From Metellina segmentata (lineage: Eukaryota > Arthropoda > Arachnida > Araneae > Tetragnathidae): a DNA stretch of 64,000 bases. A program made the position numbers and the translations under genes. Positions 1 through 8,875 of this stretch are shown here, piece after piece. The stretch spans positions 88,501-152,500 of the forward strand of contig CANAIC010000159.1 in the NCBI GenBank assembly GCA_947359465.1. The letters run 5' to 3'. Below the pieces are notes generated by a model that saw only the letters and a list, made by a program, of their open reading frames with translations, was not told the origin of the DNA and searched no databases. How positions within the stretch are numbered: position 1 is the stretch's first letter; the number at the start of each line of letters is the position of its first letter.

Positions 1-972
1 TTCAATGTACATCCAAGTTTGGACTCTACAGTGGCGAGTTCGTACCATATATGGTAGGTTGCTTTGTAAATGGTATTGCATGTAATTGTACAACCACTCT
101 TGCTCGATTTGCAAATGCTTTTTCCCTCGCAGTGGTTCGATCAAGAGTTTGGAATCGATATTTTCGAAATGAATGAATGAAATTGGTGTCGCACTCAACA
201 AGTAATAGTAAGTGTACACGCTCACGTCCGCGAGCTCTTCGTCTCGTTCGAAAATGCTCGCGCAAGCATTGTAACCATTCCCACGTAGGTAATTTCCATC
301 GATGCGCACTCCAAACTGACCGTATCTAGGATCGCACACACATCCAAATCCTTCAACGTAGCGAGACTTTTTGAGAGGTCGTCCGCTCAGCGCGTCGAAC
401 GAACAAGGACGTTTCAAACACTTTTTACCCCCGCTCAAGTACTTTGGATCGAATCCGTCGGAATCTTTCACGGCGTCCACATGAATTTCATCGGGTTCGC
501 AGGACGACTCGTGAATACGTGCATGCGCCGAAAGCCTCTGACACGTCGAAAGGGGACCGGGTATAAATCCGTCGTCACAATCACATACGTCTGAATTTCT
601 TTGCAGTCTGCCATGTGGCCCACAAGCCACTTCCAAATCACAATTCCCTCCGAAATGCTTTTGTGAGATGATGTGAGGGTGTTTACAAACGCAAATTGCA
701 AAATTCTGGCCCTTATAGTTGTGGAGACTCCATCGACCCGTCTTTGGATTACACTCGCCACCTCTCAAAAAATGGGGTACGCATTGACCATTGAGGCAAA
801 TGTAATGAGGAGGACACTCTTTGTCAGTGACGCAGGAAGAAGGGATTTCGTGCATCTGTTCAACTGGCAAAATGGCCCAAGGTTGCACGAGGGGGTCGTA
901 AGACTGTCGTGAGTAAAATAACAAGAGCCCCACGTAGAGTAAGACGAGCACCCAATACGTTATAAACAACAT
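1..972 (-). CDS. pif-1: PIF-1-like per os infectivity factor, 3' end outside window
   Basis: The first 324 codons are open from an ATG at 972 and run off the left edge, so the C terminus is missing. A hydrophobic segment at about residues 3-19 would anchor the protein in the virion envelope. It is followed by a cysteine-rich ectodomain with paired cysteines, a CNPKTGRW segment, GGNCD, a CGPHG motif, CDCDDGF and later GNGYNAC. This order of CxC, HG and GY motifs is what I know from PIF-1 proteins, which act with P74, PIF-2 and PIF-3 in the entry complex that binds midgut cells. The nearest alternative is another cysteine-rich PIF. Confidence 0.75.
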   Translation of the reverse strand, partial: MLFITYWVLVLLYVGLLLFYSRQSYDPLVQPWAILPVEQMHEIPSSCVTDKECPPHYICLNGQCVPHFLRGGECNPKTGRWSLHNYKGQNFAICVCKHPHIISQKHFGGNCDLEVACGPHGRLQRNSDVCDCDDGFIPGPLSTCQRLSAHARIHESSCEPDEIHVDAVKDSDGFDPKYLSGGKKCLKRPCSFDALSGRPLKKSRYVEGFGCVCDPRYGQFGVRIDGNYLRGNGYNACASIFERDEELADVSVYTYYYLLSATPISFIHFENIDSKLLIEPLRGKKHLQIEQEWLYNYMQYHLQSNLPYMVRTRHCRVQTWMYIE

Positions 973-976
973 TACT

Positions 977-1126
977 TTAGTAAATATAGGTCGCTTTCAG
1001 ACACCCGTCTTTATAAATAAGTCCGATGGATGGGAGAGCAGAATCCCTCTCTCGCAACCACTGTAAGCATTTGAATTTGGTCTGCGGGTTACGAATAGAC
1101 AACAAAAATTGATTTACGCTATACAT
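977..1126 (-). CDS. Small hypothetical protein (49 aa) upstream of pif-1
   Basis: An ATG-initiated frame of 49 codons ends four bases before the pif-1 start codon on the same strand, which suggests co-transcription. The product has a KCLQWLRERD segment and ends in TYIY. It has no membrane segment and I recognise no family. Support is position, an ATG start and tight packing only. Confidence 0.45.
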   Translation of the reverse strand: MYSVNQFLLSIRNPQTKFKCLQWLRERDSALPSIGLIYKDGCLKATYIY

Positions 1127-1157
1127 TATGGTAGACTTGTTTATTGTTATTATTTTT

Positions 1158-1694
1158 TTACATTTCTTTAGTCATGCCCGGAAGATTTACATCAGATAAG
1201 GAGGGATTTTTTTCCGTATCAGAACTTGAAGAATCACTAGATCGATCATGATTTGTATTGTTTAAAGTATTATCAGAACGTTTTATTTGGTTTAAACGAC
1301 GTCTGTCTTTTTCCCTTTCTATGGCAGCATATTTCCCAAAATCCGGATACTGGTGGTTCGGATCATTCATCTGTCTATAAGATGTCCATAAAAAGGTACT
1401 GATTCGACTGTCCAAACAATTTATCCATTTTAAATATTCGACTACTGTTGATATGAAATGCTCATCCATATAATTTGTTGGAAACATAAAAGTATATTGG
1501 ACTTGTTGTTTCTCTCTATAGTATAAATTATGCTCTTCAACGCACCGTGATTCAAATTTAGAAAAGGCCAAACATCTTCTCAACGTAGCGGCAATTTTCC
1601 TGAACTGTAAGAAACTTGTTTCTGCGTTTGGGTCGGATTCCTCAACGACGTCTACATACCTTATCATGTCCCACCACTTTGCTCGTGACATCAT
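1158..1694 (-). CDS. Hypothetical protein, LQFR paralogue 1
   Basis: 178 aa starting at tandem ATG codons. Residues of about 25-100 match the next gene (1760-2260): AExxFLQFR, then a basic stretch, then EEHxxY, then a spaced aromatic region and a KINLL/KWINCL segment. The two are therefore tandem duplicates. The C terminus is hydrophilic with a serine/aspartate run. There is no signal peptide or membrane helix. I do not recognise the family. Confidence 0.75.
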   Translation of the reverse strand: MMSRAKWWDMIRYVDVVEESDPNAETSFLQFRKIAATLRRCLAFSKFESRCVEEHNLYYREKQQVQYTFMFPTNYMDEHFISTVVEYLKWINCLDSRISTFLWTSYRQMNDPNHQYPDFGKYAAIEREKDRRRLNQIKRSDNTLNNTNHDRSSDSSSSDTEKNPSLSDVNLPGMTKEM

Positions 1695-1759
1695 TAAATA
1701 ATTATTCCATTAGTCTTTATTCACTTGTTGTACATTTTTTAATGCGTTCACCAGAACAT

Positions 1760-2260
1760 TTATTCCATTGGTTCCTCTTTAATCTCCAAACTCTTAAATG
1801 TATAAATGTTTGTAAGTTGGCCAAACTTTGCATCATATATAAGATTATCCGATTTATCTGTGTTGTTGGGTTCTAATAAATTTATCTTCCTGACATAGTC
1901 TTTCAAGTGTTCAGAATTCTTTTTAAACCATTCATTATTGGTAAAATAGTAACATTTTACGTCCTTGGCAATTTTATCGTACATACAGTGTTCTTCTTTG
2001 GTTCGAGAATGGAATCTAACATATCCTAAATATCTTCTGAATATAGCAACGCGCCTCCTAAACTGTAAAAAGTTTTTTTCAGCGTTTGAAAATTTGGCCC
2101 TTAAGTTTAACTTTGGTGGATTCCCATTAGCCGGCGTATTGTCTGCTTCAATATTTACCTTATTCTGTTCACCATCTCCATATAGAGCACTATTGCTTCT
2201 GATTGGTACCATTACCAACAAAATATTTATCTTGTCTTTATTATCAAAAAGTAAGCACAT
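1760..2260 (-). CDS. Hypothetical protein, LQFR paralogue 2
   Basis: 166 aa, homologous to the neighbouring 178-aa protein through the AEKNFLQFRRR core and the EEHCMYDK motif. The longest ATG start at 2260 lies inside a CATG that also forms the start of the divergent gene at 2259. An internal ATG at 2212 is an alternative giving 150 aa. The C terminus ends in an acidic EIKEEPME tail. Function unknown. Confidence 0.7.
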   Translation of the reverse strand: MCLLFDNKDKINILLVMVPIRSNSALYGDGEQNKVNIEADNTPANGNPPKLNLRAKFSNAEKNFLQFRRRVAIFRRYLGYVRFHSRTKEEHCMYDKIAKDVKCYYFTNNEWFKKNSEHLKDYVRKINLLEPNNTDKSDNLIYDAKFGQLTNIYTFKSLEIKEEPME

Positions 2261-2753
2261 GGCGTCGACATTGGAAACGGTGTTGTACGATGCACCGTGG
2301 ATGTCCTACAACGACACGCTCTTACATTCTCGTCTCGTCTTGACCTATCCCAAGAACATGGTCTTTGCCGCTCAAATCCTGTCTCGTGTCCTGGAGAATG
2401 AAGTGTACGATCGCTTCCCTCATGCTGAGAAATTTAACCTTGGACTTCTCGAGGGGGTCGATTGGCCCAAAACTTTAATCGTGCTGGATCGCGACTCCAA
2501 CTTGATCTTTGCACCCGACGCCGTGCGACAACTCGTTCGACTCGATCGACGTCTACGGTATCGAGAAGCCGCCAAAAGTATTTTTGGACCGTTTCAATTC
2601 CTACCCGTGCAGCTCTTTTCTTGGATGTGGTGTATCGGAATCGCAACCGCGTACGTGTTTATGATACTCTGGTCAATCGCAACACGTCGCAAGCCACATC
2701 GTCTCGTTCTAACCAATAGGGTTTCAACTCTTCCAGAAGGGTCTCGTCGGTGA
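2259..2753 (+). CDS. Hypothetical C-terminally anchored membrane protein
   Basis: 164 aa from an ATG at 2259. A single strong membrane segment lies near residues 119-140 (LFSWMWCIGIATAYVFMILW), followed by a basic tail. The N-terminal part is soluble and charged. The last 95 bases overlap the 3' end of the XRN-like gene on the other strand. A virion-envelope or ER membrane role is possible. I cannot match it to a named PIF. Confidence 0.65.
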   Translation: MASTLETVLYDAPWMSYNDTLLHSRLVLTYPKNMVFAAQILSRVLENEVYDRFPHAEKFNLGLLEGVDWPKTLIVLDRDSNLIFAPDAVRQLVRLDRRLRYREAAKSIFGPFQFLPVQLFSWMWCIGIATAYVFMILWSIATRRKPHRLVLTNRVSTLPEGSRR

Positions 2754-3843
2754 ACACGGCGCACCGAGCTTGTGTTTCGTTGGTGGGAGACGTGACGAGT
2801 GAATCGTACCGTCGACGGGCCTCCCGAAACGCCTCGCTCGAATATTCAGCATCCCATAATCCCGTAATGATTTGGTTGCGATCGAAACGGTCAAAGATTG
2901 AATTCTCGAGAAACTTTTGATCAAAATCACGCAAGGTGTAGTAATCTAACATCCACAAGTATGTCATCCAGAAGGAAATAATCAGTTCGAGGTCCACGTG
3001 AGGTACGCGTTGGAATTTTTTACAGTTGAATTCTCTTAAAAATCGAGCAATAGAGTCCGAGGGTTCTTCTAATTCTTCATCGTACTGTAAAGTCTCGTGA
3101 ATGGACGGTACATTGATGGGTGTGATGCTAATTATGGGAGGAATGAAATCATTTCCGAACAGAAACGAAGTGTGGATGAGTCGTGACGGAGCGTAAGGGA
3201 GAGCAGTGGTCAAAAAGTCTTTGACGTTGTAATACTTTGCATATCGGTAAATTTGAATAGTCTCGTAGCGATCGCGTCGTAAAAACGCCAATATGAACAC
3301 GTCTTGGTCGACGCTCACAACGATGGGATGTTTTTGGTGAAGCGCTTCGGCCACGTGAAACATTTTGTGCTCTCCCTCGCCAGGTATACCGCATCCCGAC
3401 ACAATTACATTGAGTTGACGCACATATCGAAATCTGTAACTCTTGAAACGGTTCACCAACTCTTTTTGGACTCGTAAAGAGATGACATTCGTACCAAACA
3501 ATGAATAACTGTATTTGTTTTTCACTCCGATAGTGGTTTTAGAACGTCGTTTTCGCTGGATGGGCCATTTCATGGGTACCCCTTGACCATCGAGAGATAG
3601 TACGATGGTGATTTTATCGGATTTGGCATGAGGTAAAATTTCTTCGAGCGTTTTAACCAACTGTCCCCACGTAATGTTACAAATTTCTCTAAAGACGCTA
3701 GACTCGTCTACTTCGAGCGCATATTGGATACCAATGTACAAGTAACTCTGAAGATCGACGAGGATGGAGTCGAACGGAACGGTAGGCACTTGTGTTGGCT
3801 CGCACAAAGGGTCGATGAGCTTGCAAAAGCCAGTGATTCCCAT
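2659..3843 (-). CDS. XRN-type 5'-3' exoribonuclease, minimal form
   Basis: 394 aa beginning MGITGF, which matches the conserved N terminus of XRN enzymes, so the ATG at 3843 is preferred over an upstream GTG. Acidic motifs follow in family order: VDLQSY near residue 30, PGEGEHK, VDQDVFIL and GNDFIPP. Cellular XRN1 is several times longer, so this is a stripped nuclease core, as in some large DNA viruses. Expected role is degradation of 5'-monophosphate RNA, perhaps after decapping by the Nudix protein at 51360-52136. The 3' end overlaps the convergent gene. Confidence 0.85.
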   Translation of the reverse strand: MGITGFCKLIDPLCEPTQVPTVPFDSILVDLQSYLYIGIQYALEVDESSVFREICNITWGQLVKTLEEILPHAKSDKITIVLSLDGQGVPMKWPIQRKRRSKTTIGVKNKYSYSLFGTNVISLRVQKELVNRFKSYRFRYVRQLNVIVSGCGIPGEGEHKMFHVAEALHQKHPIVVSVDQDVFILAFLRRDRYETIQIYRYAKYYNVKDFLTTALPYAPSRLIHTSFLFGNDFIPPIISITPINVPSIHETLQYDEELEEPSDSIARFLREFNCKKFQRVPHVDLELIISFWMTYLWMLDYYTLRDFDQKFLENSIFDRFDRNQIITGLWDAEYSSEAFREARRRYDSLVTSPTNETQARCAVFTDETLLEELKPYWLERDDVACDVLRLTRVS

Positions 3844-3970
3844 GACGATCGGAGACGAAAGGAGTTGACGCACTTTATACTCTATGCGATATATATATAT
3901 AAATAAAAAATATTTAAAAAAAATATTTTAAGACGTTTTTTTTTATTATTATTATTTATTGATATCAATT

Positions 3971-4165
3971 TCAGTTTTCACACTTCGATTTACTCCACTC
4001 GAGTGTCTCATTTAAGAGGTACTCAAGAGACACTTCCCCCTGGCGAGGTGGAAGGTTTTGATGATTCATATTGGCAAAATTCGTCATGTTTCCTTTCAAA
4101 AATTCTTGAAATTCATGTCCTATCAACAAGTTACATTTTTCGAAATAGGGCTTGAGAGCGAGCAA
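3971..4165 (-). CDS. Possible small ORF without ATG start
   Basis: A 64-codon frame follows the RING-like gene by 15 bases on the same strand. Its first codon is TTG, and the first in-frame ATG (4087) would leave only 38 residues. It may be a real small gene, a readthrough extension of the upstream gene, or noise. No family is recognisable. Confidence 0.25.
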   Translation of the reverse strand: MLALKPYFEKCNLLIGHEFQEFLKGNMTNFANMNHQNLPPRQGEVSLEYLLNETLEWSKSKCEN

Positions 4166-4180
4166 CAGGTGTGGTGATTC

Positions 4181-4507
4181 CTAATTTGCTATTGGGCACC
4201 GTTCCAAACGTGATCCGATTCGTAGCCATCGGGGCTGTTTTCCCCTCGTGGCGTTTCGAGGGTTGTTGGACTCTTCTCCACGAATCGATTTGTCACCGTT
4301 TTCTTCATACGTCTGCCTAGCATACACACGAATGGCGTAGAGGGACTGGTCGTTGAATGCCTCTTCGCAGCTTATACAAAAAGGTTCTTGATTCACATTA
4401 GCATAGTGATTCAGGCATCTCGGGTGGAACACGGCACCGCAGCATTCCATCGCATAGTGAACCCATTCGGTAGACACGGGCCAAAGGCACAGCTTGCAAG
4501 TCGACAT
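4181..4507 (-). CDS. RING-like zinc-finger protein
   Basis: 108 aa. The N terminus carries zinc ligands in RING-like order: CKLC at residues 4-7, a CC pair near 22, HPRC near 28-31 and CISC near 44-47. The rest is basic and polar. It is a likely E3 ubiquitin ligase or zinc-binding adaptor. The C terminus has a short RWxRIGSRLxR motif that recurs at the C terminus of the otherwise unrelated protein at 28512-28934. Confidence 0.7.
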   Translation of the reverse strand: MSTCKLCLWPVSTEWVHYAMECCGAVFHPRCLNHYANVNQEPFCISCEEAFNDQSLYAIRVYARQTYEENGDKSIRGEESNNPRNATRGKQPRWLRIGSRLERCPIAN

Positions 4508-4687
4508 GGTACTTCAAAATGGGAGTCAACAGCAACGTTTCGTATGGACTGTCAGGACGAAAAAAAAAAGATTTTCGTAAAACGACAGAGGGTAAACTGT
4601 ACATTAGCGTTAGACGATTACATTTATAAAATAAATTATTTATTAAAAAAAATTTTTTTTTTAATAAATCAAGATGAAGTTTGCGCA

Positions 4688-4840
4688 ATGGTAGTTGTCT
4701 ACCTACTCTTGTTTTTCATTCTATATCTTGTGCACATCTCAATGGCTCGTAACCTTCTGGCATACTATACTGCTTTGCCTCAGCCGTTCCATTTCAATTT
4801 AATTCGCTGGAACCAAGATGTCAAATACACGATCTATTGA
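4688..4840 (+). CDS. Small single-pass membrane protein (50 aa)
   Basis: An ATG at 4688 opens 50 codons. The N-terminal VVVYLLLFFILYLV is a membrane anchor, followed by a short polar tail. Its 3' end overlaps the next gene's start at 4818 by 23 bases. Size and layout resemble small PIF-complex members such as PIF-7, but the similarity is only architectural. An A/T-tract palindrome lies just upstream at about 4639-4669. Confidence 0.5.
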   Translation: MVVVYLLLFFILYLVHISMARNLLAYYTALPQPFHFNLIRWNQDVKYTIY

Positions 4841-5840
4841 TTGGATCAATAAACTCCTTTTCGGTTCGGACCAATCCCCAACCGATCCCCCCCGTCCATG
4901 CGAGTGGCTTGTCGTTAAACTCGAAGTAGAGGGAATCGATTGGCGAGACGCAATGCGTCACGGAGGACTTTCATTATTCCCATATAATGTCACAGGCGAT
5001 TTAGATAAAACCATCAACTATTTTGAAAAAGTTATGATTGACCTACAAAAGGATGTCCAGTATCCCTCCTTCAAAGTCAAATCCATTCGACGTTTCTTTA
5101 ACCACTTGCTTTTTGTTTTGGCCAAACAGAATGCCGACACCCCACTCCTTGCGTTGGACGATGACAAGGCTATTTTAAACGCTTTGTTGACACAGGCCGA
5201 CGACGCAAAGTATCAATATTCTTCTCCAAACTTCTGGGGAGAATTGTCTCGACGTCTGCTCAACCATCGACGTCCGATTCCAAACGAGTTGGCTCCCCTC
5301 GTTCATCCCTCGACACTGTCCATGCAGCGAGCTATGCGGCTCTACGATGTGACGTGCAAAACGCGGGGCCAACTCTACAATCCTTTGAGCATGTATATGG
5401 TTCCGCGATCCGAATACGTGAACGCAGTTCACTGGGAATCGGATGGATTGTTGGAAGCATTCGCACTGGCACATCCCGACCATCCTCTCGCTCGGGCGGT
5501 TCGAAATCTCGTAAAACGATCCATCCTCCAACTACTGGACGGTCAGTGTCCTACCCTCTCGACGACAGATCGGATGACGAACGACTTTATTCGAAACATT
5601 GGGGTCGCGCATGCGTCGGTTCAGCAAGTGCCTCTCTTTTCCCAAGAGAAACATATTCCCAAAACCATCGACGTATTTCAACGACTCTTGGCTCTCACCG
5701 AGCACGACAGTTTGTGGAATTCTTTCGACGAGGAGGAAACGCCGTTGGACGATCACGCGCGAGAGCTGATGCTGTTGACGGAGCGTCTGCATCTGGCCGA
5801 ACGTCAAAACAAATTATTGCTCGAGCACGTATGCAAATAG
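4818..5840 (+). CDS. Hypothetical protein, 340 aa
   Basis: A soluble protein with a helix-rich C terminus that looks like a short coiled coil (LMLLTERLHLAERQNKLLL). There is no signal peptide or membrane segment. The start overlaps the small membrane gene upstream, and the end overlaps the convergent gene at 5814 by 27 bases. Good codon continuity supports a real gene. I do not recognise the family; its size would suit a structural or transcription factor role. Confidence 0.7.
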   Translation: MSNTRSIDWINKLLFGSDQSPTDPPRPCEWLVVKLEVEGIDWRDAMRHGGLSLFPYNVTGDLDKTINYFEKVMIDLQKDVQYPSFKVKSIRRFFNHLLFVLAKQNADTPLLALDDDKAILNALLTQADDAKYQYSSPNFWGELSRRLLNHRRPIPNELAPLVHPSTLSMQRAMRLYDVTCKTRGQLYNPLSMYMVPRSEYVNAVHWESDGLLEAFALAHPDHPLARAVRNLVKRSILQLLDGQCPTLSTTDRMTNDFIRNIGVAHASVQQVPLFSQEKHIPKTIDVFQRLLALTEHDSLWNSFDEEETPLDDHARELMLLTERLHLAERQNKLLLEHVCK

Positions 5841-6272
5841 ACGAACCGCTTGAAGAGCGCATTTGCTTCGACCCTTGTGCCAAGCGCAAGGATATTCGAA
5901 CTGTTTCGGGAGAGCTGGTACTCCAAAAGTCTCGACATTGATAATGTTCGAAATACCTGCATCTTGTAAGATTTGACGTTGGAAGCTTTCTCCTTTGTAT
6001 CCAAACAATGCTCCGGGATTCCGTTTCATCAACTCACGATGCCGGTGTTGCAAAAAGTACACCACTTCAAAATAAGGGGTACCGATTCGGCAGCTCATTA
6101 AACAGTCAGGTCGAACGTGAGGATGAGTTAGACGAGCGCTTTGATACGAAATGGGACTTTTGATGAGGAAATGTTTTTCATACCCCGTCCAATCGAGGTA
6201 GGCCAGCTCCAAAGGGATGTACTTCTTACCCAAAGCGATCCCTTGAGTGTGTACAATCGCTTGAACCAACAT
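5814..6272 (-). CDS. Conserved-looking hypothetical with C-terminal CxWH/CALQ motif
   Basis: 152 aa from an ATG at 6272. It contains AYLDWTG, an FGYKG segment, INVETFGVP and a C-terminal CAWHK then CALQAV. This order (KG, hydrophobic, NxE-x-GxP, CxxH, C) resembles an RNase H-like nuclease domain that I associate with proteins of large DNA viruses and transposons. The assignment is tentative because no full catalytic set is evident. It overlaps the 3' end of the convergent gene. Confidence 0.6.
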   Translation of the reverse strand: MLVQAIVHTQGIALGKKYIPLELAYLDWTGYEKHFLIKSPISYQSARLTHPHVRPDCLMSCRIGTPYFEVVYFLQHRHRELMKRNPGALFGYKGESFQRQILQDAGISNIINVETFGVPALPKQFEYPCAWHKGRSKCALQAVRLFAYVLEQ

Positions 6273-6301
6273 CTCTTGTTTTTTTCAGGTACAATAAAGA
6301 A

Positions 6302-6562
6302 ATGCCTAAAGGATTTGGATTCACCTCAATATTGTTTGTCGCGGTGCTCGTATTACTGCTTGTGTCCGTGATGTTACAAGGTTATGTCATGTATTCGATG
6401 GCTGGAAGTACAAAGTATGTTGTCGATTCAAGCAATACAGTCACTACAAAAGGAGTCGATGCTGTTAAATTTTGGACCGAAAACAAAATACTTATGATTG
6501 GTCCAACCGTTTGTAATCTGATGGGTATGGTCGTAATAGGACTCCTTTATGGGATGGGATAA
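6302..6562 (+). CDS. Small two-helix membrane protein (86 aa)
   Basis: Two hydrophobic segments, at about residues 9-30 and 64-84, flank a short polar loop. An AATAAAG box lies a few bases before the ATG. The second two-helix gene begins 14 bases downstream, so the pair is probably co-expressed and may be an old duplication. A virion-envelope function is plausible but not shown. Confidence 0.65.
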   Translation: MPKGFGFTSILFVAVLVLLLVSVMLQGYVMYSMAGSTKYVVDSSNTVTTKGVDAVKFWTENKILMIGPTVCNLMGMVVIGLLYGMG

Positions 6563-6576
6563 ATAAAGCACATACC

Positions 6577-6789
6577 ATGAACATTAAATTGATTTTGTCA
6601 ACCACTCTCTTTGTCACAATATTAGTAGCGTTAATCACTTTTGGTTATATCTCGTATACTCTCTACTCGGACACGACCACCACGGGTGGTCAGACGATTG
6701 TCAAAGCGCATCAGCTTCTGTTTTACGTGGAGCTAGTCTCGATCCTAATAGCACTGGGATTATCTGGAGGAATCTTGTACAAAGGATGA
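6577..6789 (+). CDS. Small two-helix membrane protein (70 aa)
   Basis: Hydrophobic segments at residues 4-25 and 46-66 with a polar loop containing a TTTTGG run. An AATAAAG box is upstream. It shares the two-helix plan with the preceding gene. Downstream, an A10-C-T9 hairpin (6877-6896) separates it from the convergent gene. Confidence 0.6.
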   Translation: MNIKLILSTTLFVTILVALITFGYISYTLYSDTTTTGGQTIVKAHQLLFYVELVSILIALGLSGGILYKG

Positions 6790-6894
6790 AAAACTGTTGA
6801 AGCATAAACTTGGAACTCTGTACGCAAATGACTGAATGAATGACTAAACGTCTAATATATATATAATATTTTATTTAAAAAAAAAACTTTTTTT

Positions 6895-7254
6895 TTAATA
6901 GCATTTTCTACTTTTTTTTAGCATCTGCATACATCCTTTAATTGTATCTGCCACGAGCTTGCACTCGCTGATTGAATCGACAATATTCTGAGTAAATTCC
7001 ATACAGTGGTTCTCAAAGACATTTAAAGAATTGTAAACACAATCACATAACGTTTTCCCACAATTGGAGTGATTTATGAATAGATTAGAAAATTCATTAC
7101 ATTTAATGAATCCCATTGAATCAATATTTTGGTAAATTTTATACATTTCAAGCGTCGTTTTGTTTTGCTCTAAACTGCAGGATTCATGATTTGGCCAGTT
7201 TAAACAAGTCCAAATGATCAATGCAAAAAAGAAAATATTAGAAAATATAAGCAA
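6895..7254 (-). CDS. Secreted cysteine-rich protein, start codon unclear
   Basis: 119 codons with a strong N-terminal signal-like segment (IFSNIFFFALIIW) and about ten cysteines, so a secreted or ectodomain protein is likely. The frame opens at a TTG and has no upstream in-frame ATG. An ATG at 7277 lies in another frame, just across a homopolymer run of eight A on the + strand (7260-7267). A one-base length difference there, real or from sequencing, would change both this start and the C terminus of the overlapping gene at 7238. Confidence 0.5.
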   Translation of the reverse strand: MLIFSNIFFFALIIWTCLNWPNHESCSLEQNKTTLEMYKIYQNIDSMGFIKCNEFSNLFINHSNCGKTLCDCVYNSLNVFENHCMEFTQNIVDSISECKLVADTIKGCMQMLKKSRKCY

Positions 7255-7903
7255 TGGTGAAAAAAAATCTTTGCCATTCTATTTTTTTCTTAATTTTTAA
7301 TTTCTTGGGATGATAGTAAGCTGGTCTTGTAGTTGCGATTTCATAAAGACGTTCTCCATCCACAAGCTCTTTATCCTCATCGAGTTTCGCGTTCAAAAGT
7401 TCTCGTATCGTCATTCCAGAACCGTTCGGAGAGGAGCACCACGAAACGTGCTTAGTACCCCAAATAGATTCTTTTTTCCATTGGTCCAAATCAGAAATCC
7501 AAACATGTGCTTTAGTTACTTGATCTATTAATTCAATTTGTCTATACTTATTTTCAAACCCCTTTATAATGAAGTTTATCAAGGCTGCGTGAGGAATGAG
7601 ATTGGATTTAGTATCATTGTAAAAAGGTTCCAAGAAGTTAGAACGTTCTTCGTTTGAACGCAGCAATTTAGCGTAAGCAAATTCTTTCGAATAACCTAAA
7701 TCAAAATCGATAAAATGCCAAAATCCATTTGGAAATGTTTTAGATACACCAGCTACACAGAGATGAGTGTTTGGAAGGTAGAGGACAGCACTCTCCTTTA
7801 AAAAATTTTCAATATCCAAATCAGGTACTATAACTTGAAAATAGTTGGGAACCTCTTGATGCTGGTAAACCGGAAACATTTTTCCCTTTCGAGTTGAGAC
7901 CAT
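7238..7903 (-). CDS. Hypothetical protein, 221 aa
   Basis: ATG at 7903. A soluble protein with a WCSSPNGSGMTIRELL segment near residue 150 and a lysine-rich C terminus. No signal peptide is seen. The last 17 codons overlap the start of the cysteine-rich gene, and its end depends on the A-run at 7260-7267. Not recognised. Confidence 0.65.
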   Translation of the reverse strand: MVSTRKGKMFPVYQHQEVPNYFQVIVPDLDIENFLKESAVLYLPNTHLCVAGVSKTFPNGFWHFIDFDLGYSKEFAYAKLLRSNEERSNFLEPFYNDTKSNLIPHAALINFIIKGFENKYRQIELIDQVTKAHVWISDLDQWKKESIWGTKHVSWCSSPNGSGMTIRELLNAKLDEDKELVDGERLYEIATTRPAYYHPKKLKIKKKIEWQRFFFTIAYIF

Positions 7904-8005
7904 GTCGTTGAATTCTACTCGTTTTCAAAAGTCTTATATATGCATCCTTACAAAAAATTGTATATTTTTTTATTATTGTTGTTTTGATTTTTAAAATAAA
8001 GAAAG

Positions 8006-8326
8006 ATGAATTCGGAAGATATTGTCAAGGTTACTTTTGCCAACGTAGTCAATTTTTTAAAGGCAACTAGCAAAAACCGGTCAGAAGATTTTCAGGAAGC
8101 CTTGGACAAAATGTTTCCCACTTGGTCAAATCTGTGGACAGTTTTGCGAGATTGGATTAAAATGAATCCATTGACAAGTATGCCAGAAACCGTGCTAAGC
8201 TTCGCTGAAACCCTTCCACAATTTAATTCCTTTGCGAGTGACTTGCGAATGTCTTTAGCGTTTCACGAAACATTTTGGAATAAAGTGTATGAAAATTTGG
8301 TCGTGGCCAAAAATCGATTACCATGA
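8006..8326 (+). CDS. Hypothetical protein, 106 aa
   Basis: ATG at 8006 preceded by AATAAAG. The product is helix-rich and tryptophan-containing with no membrane segment. Its stop overlaps the next start in a CCATGA arrangement, so the two genes are very likely co-transcribed. Function unknown. Confidence 0.65.
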   Translation: MNSEDIVKVTFANVVNFLKATSKNRSEDFQEALDKMFPTWSNLWTVLRDWIKMNPLTSMPETVLSFAETLPQFNSFASDLRMSLAFHETFWNKVYENLVVAKNRLP

Positions 8327-8568
8327 CCATGAAATTAAACGCATCTATTCTTGAACCATTTGGCATTTTTTCACTCGCAGGAGGTCTTCTATATTCCATC
8401 AGTATTCTCACCATTCAGTCCAATGAGACCGATTACAGAATACATTTTATCATCTTGACGTTTACTATATTAGTTGCACTTCTAGCGATCACTATTTTTA
8501 AATATCTGAAATATCGCTATACTTGTGAACGAATGGACGATATCATAGCCGCTATGAAAATCGAATAG
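8323..8568 (+). CDS. Small two-helix membrane protein (81 aa)
   Basis: Hydrophobic segments at about residues 12-30 and 42-62 followed by a charged tail. It overlaps the upstream gene by four bases. It is the third two-helix small membrane protein in the first 9 kb. It overlaps the 3' end of the convergent gene at 8552. Confidence 0.6.
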   Translation: MTMKLNASILEPFGIFSLAGGLLYSISILTIQSNETDYRIHFIILTFTILVALLAITIFKYLKYRYTCERMDDIIAAMKIE

Positions 8569-8854
8569 CTATATTTGACTCCCCACGAGAAAACAACACA
8601 GCATCTCCTTTCTGGTACCCAAACATTTGAAAGTAACCAATGGGAGTTGTTATACAGGTGTCGTCTGGTTCCATGATGTGACCGTTTACATCCTGCATGG
8701 TAGTCACAAACATTCTCAAACCCACATCGTACTTGTGACGATACTTGAAGCCATCTTGAAACTGAACATGAAGTGAAGGAGGACACCCAGTCATGGAGAC
8801 GTTTCGAACCGGACGAACTGCTAATCGTCTCACAAGCGGCTCCACACTATTCAT
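8552..8854 (-). CDS. Hypothetical protein, 100 aa
   Basis: ATG at 8854, divergent from the gene at 8876 with a 21-base gap that must hold both 5' ends. The sequence looks beta-rich (repeated hydrophobic/charged alternation) and has no membrane segment. Not recognised. Confidence 0.6.
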   Translation of the reverse strand: MNSVEPLVRRLAVRPVRNVSMTGCPPSLHVQFQDGFKYRHKYDVGLRMFVTTMQDVNGHIMEPDDTCITTPIGYFQMFGYQKGDAVLFSRGESNIAIRFS

Positions 8855-8875
8855 GATCGTAATAAAAAAAAGAGA

